Positions 1 through 6,704 of a stretch of DNA of 8,373 nt are shown here, piece by piece (within the stretch, counting starts at the first letter, position 1; each line of letters begins with the position of its first letter). The stretch is from an uncultured Alistipes sp. (GTDB lineage Bacteria; Bacteroidota; Bacteroidia; Bacteroidales; Rikenellaceae), in assembly GCA_949840605.1 (NCBI GenBank), contig CATKXN010000121.1, forward strand, positions 1-8,373. The letters run 5' to 3'. Position numbers and translations under genes: made by a program. Below the pieces are notes generated by a model. The model made no database searches. It saw only the letters and a program-made list of their open reading frames with translations, and had not been told where the DNA came from.

Positions 1-521
1 TCGCGCAGCTGCTTTCGGGCAAGGTCAACCCCTCGGGGCGTCTGGCCATCACGTTCCCGGTCTGCGCCGAGCAGCAGCCCGTCTACTACAACCGGCGACA
101 GGCTGCGCGCCCCAAGTCGGGACGCTCCCAGAACCTCGGCCACGAGCCGATGTATCCGTTCGGCTACGGGCTGAGCTATACGACTTTCGAATACGGGACG
201 GTGCGGCTCGACCGCGAGATCCTGCGCCGCGGCGAACGGCTGACGGCCGAGGTGGAGGTGTCGAACTGCGGAGCGACGGACGGCAAGGAGACCGTGATGT
301 GGTTCGTCTCGGACCCGACGGCTTCCATATCACGTCCGGTGCGTGAGCTGAAGCATTTCGAGAAGCAGTTCATTCCGGCGGGGGAAAGCCGCGTATTCCG
401 CTTCGAGATCGACCCCGGGCGCGACCTGTCGTTCCCCGACCACACGGGCAAACGGCTGTTGGAGAACGGCACGTTCTACCTGCACGTGAACGGCCAGCAG
501 GTGAAATTCGAACTGATTTGA
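1..521 (+). CDS. GH3 glycoside hydrolase, C-terminal part (5' end outside window)
   Basis: This is the last 172 codons of a family 3 glycoside hydrolase, read in the frame starting at base 3 and ending at TGA 519-521. The first residues carry the end of the GH3 C-terminal alpha/beta sandwich domain, with the typical NPSGRLAITFP stretch followed by PVYYN and MYPFGYGLSYTTFEY. The remainder is the fibronectin type III-like domain that closes many GH3 beta-glucosidases and beta-xylosidases, including SRPVRELKHFEK and PAGES. The nucleophile Asp and acid/base lie upstream of the window, so substrate cannot be judged; BglX-like beta-glucosidase or beta-xylosidase are the usual choices. The Met codon at 150 is internal, not a start. 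The GH2 gene follows 179 bases downstream on the same strand, suggesting a shared glycan-degradation role. Confidence 0.93.
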   Translation, partial: AQLLSGKVNPSGRLAITFPVCAEQQPVYYNRRQAARPKSGRSQNLGHEPMYPFGYGLSYTTFEYGTVRLDREILRRGERLTAEVEVSNCGATDGKETVMWFVSDPTASISRPVRELKHFEKQFIPAGESRVFRFEIDPGRDLSFPDHTGKRLLENGTFYLHVNGQQVKFELI

Positions 522-529
522 TAACTTTG
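522..529 (+). promoter_or_regulatory. Candidate Bacteroidetes -7 promoter element for the GH2 gene
   Basis: TAACTTTG begins at the base after the GH3 stop codon and matches the Bacteroidetes primary sigma factor -7 consensus TAnnTTTG at all six fixed positions. I see no TTTG -33 box at the usual spacing. If used, transcription would begin around 535-540 and give the GH2 gene a leader of about 160 nt that includes the palindromes at 606-696. The gene could instead be read through from GH3. Confidence 0.4.
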
Positions 530-605
530 CAGAATCTACGCATATCGGCTGACTGCTGAAAACCGTGGTTGGTCCTCTTCCGACCGGGCGCAATGTACGC
601 CGTCT

Positions 606-622
606 CCCTCCCTGAGGGAGGG
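606..622. repeat. 17-nt perfect palindrome (CCCTCCCT G AGGGAGGG)
   Basis: Eight bases on each side of the central G614 are exactly complementary. As RNA it would fold as a 6-7 bp G/C-rich stem with a 3-5 nt loop. A G/C-rich stretch (GGCCGGGGCGGGG) follows, with no T-run, so it is not a typical intrinsic terminator. It lies between the GH3 stop and the GH2 start. My impression is that this motif plus its G-rich flank resembles a repeat scattered through gaps in Bacteroidetes genomes; one copy in one window cannot show that. Confidence 0.6.
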
Positions 623-637
623 CCGGGGCGGGGTCGG

Positions 638-696
638 ATTTGCAAATGACGCCGAAGGCGGCAGGGACAGCGGTCGATACAAATCAAATGATTTGA
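638..696. other. Cluster of three short palindromes upstream of the GH2 start
   Basis: Three dyads follow the 606-622 palindrome: ATTTGCAAAT at 638-647 (perfect 10-mer), GCCG-AAGG-CGGC at 651-662, and TCAAAT-G-ATTTGA at 684-696, which ends four bases before the GH2 ATG. They could be operators, leader structure, or parts of one mobile palindromic element. No Shine-Dalgarno sequence precedes the GH2 start, and the AT-rich 681-700 stretch is what usually marks Bacteroidetes starts. No gene is seen in 522-700. Confidence 0.4.
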
Positions 697-700
697 ACTT

Positions 701-2530
701 ATGAAGAACATACGATTCATACTGGCGCTGGCGGGATGCTGTGCGGCGCTGTCCGCGGCGGCGGGGGAGGAGGCTCCCGCTCCGCAGATCGTCAACGTCG
801 CCGGCCGGAAGACCGTGTCGCTCGACGGGCTCTGGAAGACGATCGTCGATCCCTATGAGAACGGTTACTACGACTATCGCCGCAAACCGCTGAAGGACGC
901 CATGTCCTATTTCGCGGACGACGATTTCGACAAGGACCGCACGAAGCTTTTGGAGTACAATTTCAACACCGACCGCACGCTGCTGGTCCCGGGCGACTGG
1001 AACACCCAGCGCCCCCAGCTGTACTATTACGAGGGTACGGTCTGGTACCGCAACCTGTTCGACTACGAGCCCCGGGCCGACCGCCGCGCGTTCCTCTATT
1101 TCGGGGCCGCGAACTACGAAACGATCGTGGGGCTGAACGGCCGCAAGATCGGCAGGCACGTCGGCGGCTACACGCCCTTCAATTTCGAGATCACCGGCAA
1201 GGTGCGCGAGGGACGGAACTCGCTGGTGGTGAAGGTCGACAACAAACGGCTGGCCGAGGGCGTCCCGACGCTCAATTCCGACTGGTGGAACTACGGCGGG
1301 CTGACGCGCAGCGTCCTGATCGTCGAAACGCCGCTGACCTTCATCCGCGACTACTCGGTGCAGCTGAAGAAGGGCGAGCCGCAGGTGATCGCCGGTTGGG
1401 TGCAGCTCGACGGCGCCGAGGCCCGGCAGGCGGTGACGGTGGAGATTCCCGAACTGAACGTTTCGAAACGGGTCACGACCGATGTTGACGGCTATGCCGC
1501 GTTCGAGGTGAAGGCCAAACCGGTCTATTGGTCGCCCGAGAATCCGAAGCTCTATGCCGTGCGGATCGCCGCCGAGACCGACTCGGTGGACGACCGCATC
1601 GGCTTCCGCACGATCGAGACCCGGGGCACGAAGATCCTGCTCAACGGACGGGAGGTCTTCTGCCGCGGGGTGTCGATCCACGAGGAGATGCCCTACGGCA
1701 TGAGCGGTCGCGCCTTTTCCGCGGAGCATGCCCGCATCCTGCTGGGATGGGCCAAGGAGATGGGCTGCAATTTCGTGCGGCTGGCGCACTATCCCCACAA
1801 CGAGGCGATGGTCCGCACTGCCGAGGAGATGGGGCTGATGGTGTGGTCGGAAATCCCGGTCTACTGGACCATCCAGTGGGAGAATCCCGCGACCTACGCC
1901 AATGCCGAAGCGCAGCTGGCGGACATGATCACACGCGACAGGAACCGCGCCAACGTGGTGGTCTGGTCCGTGGCCAACGAGACCCCGCACGGCGAGGCGC
2001 GCCTGAAATTCCTGCGGTCGCTCATCGACAAGGCCCGCAGCATGGACGACACCCGGCTGGTGAGCGCCGCCATGGAGAAGACCCGGCTGAAACCCGACCT
2101 GCTGACGGTGAAGGACGACCTGGCCGATCTGGTGGACCTCATCAGTTTCAACCAGTATGTCGGTTGGTACGACGGCGATTCGGAGAAGTGCGACCGCGTG
2201 AACTGGACTTTCGACCTCGAAAAGCCGGTTTTCATCTCGGAGTTCGGCGGCGGGGCGGTTTACGGCCGTCACGGCGCGTGCACGGAGCGTTTCACCGAGG
2301 AGTATATGGAGGACCTCTACGAGCGCAGCGTCAGGATGTTCAAACGGATGCCCGGGCTGGCCGGGACGACGCCGTGGGTGCTGAAGGATTTCCGTTCGCC
2401 GCGCCGCCAGCTGGTCGGCATCCAGGACGATTTCAACCGCAAGGGCCTCGTTTCGGACCAGGGCGGCAGGAAGAAAGCCTATTTCGTCATGCAGCGCTGG
2501 TATGACGAGCTGGAGAAGCGCAGCCGGTAG
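701..2530 (+). CDS. Exported GH2 exo-beta-glycosidase, probable beta-glucuronidase
   Basis: This 609-residue protein is nearly the length of E. coli beta-glucuronidase and has the GH2 order: jelly-roll sugar-binding domain (about 38-210), Ig-like domain (about 211-305) and catalytic TIM barrel (about 306-603). The acid/base is E427 in WSVANE and the nucleophile E514 in FISEFG. N579-R580-K581 matches the N-x-K motif that binds the uronate carboxylate in beta-glucuronidases, and N484 and W559 fall in matching active-site segments. The stretch between SEIPVYW (383-389) and WSVANE is short, so the protein appears to lack Loop 1 of E. coli-type enzymes. The N-terminus is a signal sequence: L10-A-G-C13 fits a lipobox, although C13 is early, and signal peptidase I cleavage near residue 21 is the alternative. 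It should act in the periplasm or at the cell surface. Beta-galacturonidase activity remains possible, since such enzymes share N-x-K. Confidence 0.9.
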   Translation: MKNIRFILALAGCCAALSAAAGEEAPAPQIVNVAGRKTVSLDGLWKTIVDPYENGYYDYRRKPLKDAMSYFADDDFDKDRTKLLEYNFNTDRTLLVPGDWNTQRPQLYYYEGTVWYRNLFDYEPRADRRAFLYFGAANYETIVGLNGRKIGRHVGGYTPFNFEITGKVREGRNSLVVKVDNKRLAEGVPTLNSDWWNYGGLTRSVLIVETPLTFIRDYSVQLKKGEPQVIAGWVQLDGAEARQAVTVEIPELNVSKRVTTDVDGYAAFEVKAKPVYWSPENPKLYAVRIAAETDSVDDRIGFRTIETRGTKILLNGREVFCRGVSIHEEMPYGMSGRAFSAEHARILLGWAKEMGCNFVRLAHYPHNEAMVRTAEEMGLMVWSEIPVYWTIQWENPATYANAEAQLADMITRDRNRANVVVWSVANETPHGEARLKFLRSLIDKARSMDDTRLVSAAMEKTRLKPDLLTVKDDLADLVDLISFNQYVGWYDGDSEKCDRVNWTFDLEKPVFISEFGGGAVYGRHGACTERFTEEYMEDLYERSVRMFKRMPGLAGTTPWVLKDFRSPRRQLVGIQDDFNRKGLVSDQGGRKKAYFVMQRWYDELEKRSR

Positions 2531-2564
2531 GACCTTCGCCGGACAATGCACTTTGCGCTCCTTT

Positions 2565-2593
2565 CCGGGCGGCGATTCGCCGCCCGGTTTTTT
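2565..2593 (+). terminator. Intrinsic terminator after the GH2 gene
   Basis: CCGGGCGGCG (2565-2574) pairs perfectly with CGCCGCCCGG (2578-2587) across a 3-nt ATT loop and is followed by six T residues (2588-2593). It begins 34 bases after the GH2 stop. It separates the GH2 transcript from the HTCS gene and is strong evidence against any HTCS start upstream of it. Confidence 0.92.
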
Positions 2594-2602
2594 CGTCGCC
2601 GA

Positions 2603-2634
2603 TTTCGAAAATTTCCCGAAATTTCGTATCTTGT
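2603..2634 (+). promoter_or_regulatory. Weak candidate promoter for the HTCS gene, with palindrome
   Basis: TTTC at 2603-2606 (compare -33 TTTG) and TATCTTGT at 2627-2634 (compare -7 TAnnTTTG) are separated by 20 bases, the usual spacing, but both are imperfect. Between them lies the perfect 10-bp palindrome CGAAATTTCG (2617-2626), overlapping the related sequence CGAAAATTTC (2606-2615), which could be an operator. The position, after a strong terminator and about 20 bases before the ATG, is what makes it credible. Confidence 0.33.
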
Positions 2635-2656
2635 CGGATGGATTGAGAGACCGAGT

Positions 2657-5600
2657 ATGCGCAGATTGATTCTCCTTTTGCTTTTGCTGAGCTGGAAATT
2701 CCCCCCCCCGGCGTGTGCCGCACCTCCGGCTCAGATGGTATTTAGACATCTGGGTATCAGCGAAGGGTTCAATCAGACCAACGTAACCACGCTTTACCAG
2801 GACGAGAACGGCACGGTCTGGGCTGCGGGCGTCGGCGGCGTGGTCCGCTACCGCGGATTGCAGACCGAGGAACCGCTGATGCCGGAGGATGCCGCGGAGT
2901 TGTTCCGCCCGATGAACGTCAAGGGCATCTACGGCGAGCGGAACGGCCTGATCTATTTCTATCAGCTTCGCAACATCGTCGAATACGACCTGCGTCGGGA
3001 GACTTTCAGGCCGATTTTCACCGATTCGCTGCTCGGCAGCCGCACGATCTCGGCCGCGACGGTCCGCGGGGGCCGGGTCTATGCCGCCGCCGGCGACCGC
3101 ATCGTGATCGCCGCGCCCGACGGGAAGTGCAGCCAGCTGCTGCTGCCCCCGATGAGCGAAGTCTCGGCGCTGGCCTGCACGGCCGCGGGCGTGCTCTATG
3201 TCGGGACGCTCCATTCGGGGCTCTACCGCCTCGACGAACGCGGCGCGGCGGAGTGCATCCTTCCGACGGCTTCGAAGATCAGCAGCCTGTTCGAGGACAG
3301 CCGCGGCGATCTGTGGGTCTGCACCCGCAGCGAGGGGCTCTACCGGCTCGGCGCCGGGGGCGGCGTACGGCGTTTCGTCCACGATCCCCGGCGTCCCGAG
3401 GGGCTGGCCGACAACTACGTGCGCTGCATCTGCGAGGACGACGAGGGCCGGTTGTGGATCGGCATGATGTTCGGACTGGACTGCTACGACCCGGCGTCGG
3501 ACCGCTTCTATCACTTCGGACGTTCGGACAACCCGCTTTACGGCATGCGCAACCTGACGGTGGAGTGCATCATGCGCGACCGCCGGGGTGCGATCTGGTT
3601 CGGGTCGTTCTATACGGGCATCTCCTATTTCCATCCCCATGAGGCGCAGTTCCGCGTGGTCCCGATCGAAGGCGAGGACACGACGTGGACCATCGTCGCC
3701 GACGTGGCGCTCGACAGCCGCGGCGACGTCTGGGCCGGGACTTCGGACAAGGGGCTCTACTTCTACGACCGGACGCGACGCCGGGGACGATTCTTCAATA
3801 CGGGCAACAGCGGTATTCCGGGCAACAACGTCAAGAGCATCCGCTACGACGCCGGCCGCGACCAGCTGTGGCTGGGCATGTTCATGGGCGGCGTCTGCGT
3901 CTACGATATTCCCTCGGGGCGGTTCGAACGGCTGAAGATCGCCGGCCAGGACGGCGGACAGGAGAATGTCGAGATCGTCCACAGCCTTTCGCGCGAGGGC
4001 GACGCGATCTATGCCGGGACCTATGCCGGGGTATACCGGATCGACATGCGGACCCGCCGTGCGGAACGCATCCTCAACCAGCAGCGGGTGTTCAACGTGC
4101 TGAGCGGCGGCGACGGATGGCTCTACGTGGTGACGGGGCAGGTGAATTTCCGGGTCTACCGCCGCGACGGGACGGGAGTTTACCGGCTCTATTTCAACCG
4201 TGTGGTGCAGCAGGATATGGTGACCTCGCTGTTCCGCGACGACCGCGGCCGGGCGTGGGTCGGGACGACCCGCAGCGGGGCGCTGCTGTTCGACCGCGAC
4301 CGGAAGGAGTTCGTGGCCTACGACCGCGCCGCATGCGGCATTGCGAGCGACTACGTGAGCGCCATTTCGCAGACCCCCTCGGGGCTGATGGTCTTCGGGA
4401 CCAACGCCGGGATGTCGGTCGTCGATGCGGACAGCCTCCGCAGCGAGAATTTCAACATCCGCAGCGGATTCCCGCTGCTGTCGCTCGAAAACGGCTGCCT
4501 GTGGCGCGGCGCGGGCGACGAGATGCTGGCGGGCGGCGTCGACGGCATCGTGTCGTTCACCGGGCAGGACCTGGTCCGCGCCGGGCGTGCGCCCCAACTC
4601 TTCTTCGCGGCGCTCTCGGTGAACGAGCGGCCTGTGCGCGCCGGCGACCGGACCGGTATTCTGGACCGGGCGATGGCCTACACGAAGTTGATCTCGCTGG
4701 GGCACAAATACAGCGTCGTGGACATCGCTTTCGGGACCGACAACGCCGTGGATTTCAACCTCGGCGACTACCGGTACAAGCTCATCGGATACGACGAGGC
4801 GTGGCGTCCGCTGCCGGGGAACAACATCCGCTACATGAACCTCCCGCCGGGGCGCTATCGGCTGGCCGTGCAGAGCCGTCCGACCAAACTGCTCGACGGC
4901 GGCGGGCGTATCGAACTCGACATCCGGGTCTACCCGCCGTTCTGGGCCAGCATCCCGGCCTATATCCTTTACGTATTGCTGATCATGCTCATCACGGCGT
5001 GGGTCGTCCGCTACTACTATACGAAAAAGCAGCTGGAGCAGTCGCTGGCGATGGAACGCATGGCCCGTGAGCAGCAGGAGCGCATCACGCAGTGGAAGCT
5101 GGTCTTCTTCACCAACATCTCGCACGAGTTCCGCACACCGCTGACGCTGATCCAGGGGCAGCTGGACCTGCTGGCGCGGCAGGAGCTGCCCGGAGTGCTC
5201 AGAGGCTACCTGATGAGCGTGCGCCGCAACGCCCTGCGGCTGCGCGACCTGGTCAACGAGCTGATCGACTTCCGCAAGCAGGAGCAGGGCTACATGTCCC
5301 TGAAAGTGAGCCGGCAGGATCTGGTGGCCTACCTGGCCGACGTGTGCGGCACTTTCGAAGAGTACGGCCGCATCCGCGAAGTGGAGCTGCACTACGAACC
5401 CGCGATGGAACGGCTGGAGGTGCCGTTCGACTCGGTGCAGCTGCAGAAAGTCTTCTACAATCTGATAAGCAACGCCTTCAAGCACACCGACCGGGGCGGA
5501 CGGATCATGGTGACGCTCTCGGCGGACGATGCGCAGGCCGTGGTGCGGGTGGCCGACACGGGCCACGGCATCGAGGAAAAATTCTTCACGGCGATCTTCG

Positions 5601-6652
5601 AACGCTTCTACCACCACGAGGCCGACACGCAGGACGCCGGGGTCGGCATCGGACTGGCCCTTTCGAAAGGCATCGTCGAACTGCACGGCGGACGGATCGG
5701 CGTCGAAAGCGAGGTGGGCGTGGGTTCGATCTTCACGGTGACGCTCCTGCTGAATCCCGATTTCAGCGGCAGAGCCAACGTCGAGGTGGTCGCGAAGCCG
5801 GAGTGCGCCCGTCCGGCGCCCGTGGCCGACTACCTGCCCGCCCCCGAACGGATTCCGGGATCGGAGGAGCTGCCGCGCCTGCTGGTCGTCGAGGACGACG
5901 ACGAACTGCGGAGCATGTTCGGCACCATCTTCTCGCAGCATTACCGGGTGACGCTGGCAGCGGACGGCACCGAGGGGCTGCGGCTGGCGCGCGAGGAGCA
6001 GCCCGACCTGATCGTGAGCGACGTGCTGATGCCCGGGATGTCGGGGACGGAGCTGTGCGCGGCGGTCAAGCGCGATTTCGGGACCTGCCATATTCCCGTG
6101 ATCCTGCTCACGGCCCTCTCGTCGCCCGAGCAGCGCATCGCAGGGCTCGGGAGCGGTGCCGACGACTACGTTACGAAGCCTTTCGACATGGATGTGCTGA
6201 CGGCCAAGTGCAACGGCATGGTGCGCAACCGCCGACTGTTGCAGCGCAAGTTTCTCGAAGGGAGTTCCGGTCCCGTCTCGGAGGTGCTTTCGGGCAATCC
6301 GATGGACGAGGCCTTCGTCCGAAAGACGCTGGCGCTGATCGGCAACCACCTCGACAGCGAGTCGCTGGGCGTCGGGATGCTGTGCCGCGAACTGGCCCTG
6401 AGCCGCACGGCGCTGTTCGCCAAGATCAAAGGCGTCTTCGGACAGACCCCCACCGAGCTGATCCAGGGCATCCGCCTGCGCGAGGCCGCGCGGATGCTGG
6501 CCGGGTGTCCCGAGCTGAAAATCGCCGAGATCGCCGACAGGGTGGGGATCAACTCGCTGCAGTATTTCGGCAAGCTCTTCAAGGCGCGGTACGGCCGCAC
6601 GCCCTCGGAGTATCGCTCGGCCCCCGGGGAGAGGAGCCGCGAGGGTGCCTGA
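2657..6652 (+). CDS. Hybrid two-component system sensor/regulator (HTCS)
   Basis: This 1331-residue protein joins a sensor kinase and its response regulator in one chain. Residues 1-21 form a signal peptide (MRRLILLLLLL). Residues about 27-670 are two-component propeller repeats, with G-x-x-W-x-G-like cores near 52, 217, 264, 311, 356, 402 and 532. Then come a Y_Y_Y domain (about 672-760), a membrane helix (766-784), HisKA with phospho-acceptor H823 in SHEFRTPL, an ATPase domain (N939, D967-x-G-x-G, GVGIG 995-999), a receiver (acidic E1079-D1082, phospho-acceptor D1122, T1152, K1174), and a C-terminal AraC helix-turn-helix pair (about 1226-1322). All catalytic residues are intact. The family senses oligosaccharides in the periplasm and activates adjacent polysaccharide-utilisation genes; the GH3/GH2 pair upstream is the likely target. 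I chose ATG 2657 because the in-frame ATG at 2546 would translate through the terminator and lacks a signal peptide. Confidence 0.96.
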   Translation: MRRLILLLLLLSWKFPPPACAAPPAQMVFRHLGISEGFNQTNVTTLYQDENGTVWAAGVGGVVRYRGLQTEEPLMPEDAAELFRPMNVKGIYGERNGLIYFYQLRNIVEYDLRRETFRPIFTDSLLGSRTISAATVRGGRVYAAAGDRIVIAAPDGKCSQLLLPPMSEVSALACTAAGVLYVGTLHSGLYRLDERGAAECILPTASKISSLFEDSRGDLWVCTRSEGLYRLGAGGGVRRFVHDPRRPEGLADNYVRCICEDDEGRLWIGMMFGLDCYDPASDRFYHFGRSDNPLYGMRNLTVECIMRDRRGAIWFGSFYTGISYFHPHEAQFRVVPIEGEDTTWTIVADVALDSRGDVWAGTSDKGLYFYDRTRRRGRFFNTGNSGIPGNNVKSIRYDAGRDQLWLGMFMGGVCVYDIPSGRFERLKIAGQDGGQENVEIVHSLSREGDAIYAGTYAGVYRIDMRTRRAERILNQQRVFNVLSGGDGWLYVVTGQVNFRVYRRDGTGVYRLYFNRVVQQDMVTSLFRDDRGRAWVGTTRSGALLFDRDRKEFVAYDRAACGIASDYVSAISQTPSGLMVFGTNAGMSVVDADSLRSENFNIRSGFPLLSLENGCLWRGAGDEMLAGGVDGIVSFTGQDLVRAGRAPQLFFAALSVNERPVRAGDRTGILDRAMAYTKLISLGHKYSVVDIAFGTDNAVDFNLGDYRYKLIGYDEAWRPLPGNNIRYMNLPPGRYRLAVQSRPTKLLDGGGRIELDIRVYPPFWASIPAYILYVLLIMLITAWVVRYYYTKKQLEQSLAMERMAREQQERITQWKLVFFTNISHEFRTPLTLIQGQLDLLARQELPGVLRGYLMSVRRNALRLRDLVNELIDFRKQEQGYMSLKVSRQDLVAYLADVCGTFEEYGRIREVELHYEPAMERLEVPFDSVQLQKVFYNLISNAFKHTDRGGRIMVTLSADDAQAVVRVADTGHGIEEKFFTAIFERFYHHEADTQDAGVGIGLALSKGIVELHGGRIGVESEVGVGSIFTVTLLLNPDFSGRANVEVVAKPECARPAPVADYLPAPERIPGSEELPRLLVVEDDDELRSMFGTIFSQHYRVTLAADGTEGLRLAREEQPDLIVSDVLMPGMSGTELCAAVKRDFGTCHIPVILLTALSSPEQRIAGLGSGADDYVTKPFDMDVLTAKCNGMVRNRRLLQRKFLEGSSGPVSEVLSGNPMDEAFVRKTLALIGNHLDSESLGVGMLCRELALSRTALFAKIKGVFGQTPTELIQGIRLREAARMLAGCPELKIAEIADRVGINSLQYFGKLFKARYGRTPSEYRSAPGERSREGA
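2701..2709 (+). repeat. Nine-C homopolymer in the HTCS signal-peptide codons
   Basis: Nine consecutive C residues encode the proline part of SWKFPPPACA just before the expected signal-peptidase site. The frame is open with nine. Gain or loss of one C would shift the frame 15 codons into the gene. It could be a phase-variable tract or simply a sequencing weak spot. Confidence 0.75.
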
Positions 6653-6671
6653 CGCATCCGCACGTCCCGAA

Positions 6672-6699
6672 AAAAGCCCCGCTTTCAGACGGGGCTTTT
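6672..6699. terminator. Bidirectional terminator between HTCS and rclA
   Basis: AAAAGCCCCG (6672-6681) pairs perfectly with CGGGGCTTTT (6690-6699) across an 8-nt loop. The A residues on one side and T residues on the other provide a T-run on both strands, longer on the minus strand because the A-run starts at 6670. It fills the 52-base gap between the stops of two convergent genes and should end both transcripts. Confidence 0.9.
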
Positions 6700-6704
6700 G
6701 CGTG

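Noticed and set aside
606..622. Intrinsic terminator for the GH3 gene
   Set aside because: The hairpin is followed by a G/C-rich run rather than T residues, and it lies about 85 bases after the stop codon.
536..6349. Antisense open frame of 1937 codons opposite the GH2 and HTCS genes
   Set aside because: Its triplets are exact complements of the sense codons of both genes, so it stays open simply because TTA, CTA and TCA are unused. The product is low-complexity (His, Gln, Asp, Ala, Val rich), crosses two gene gaps and a terminator, and shows no domain.
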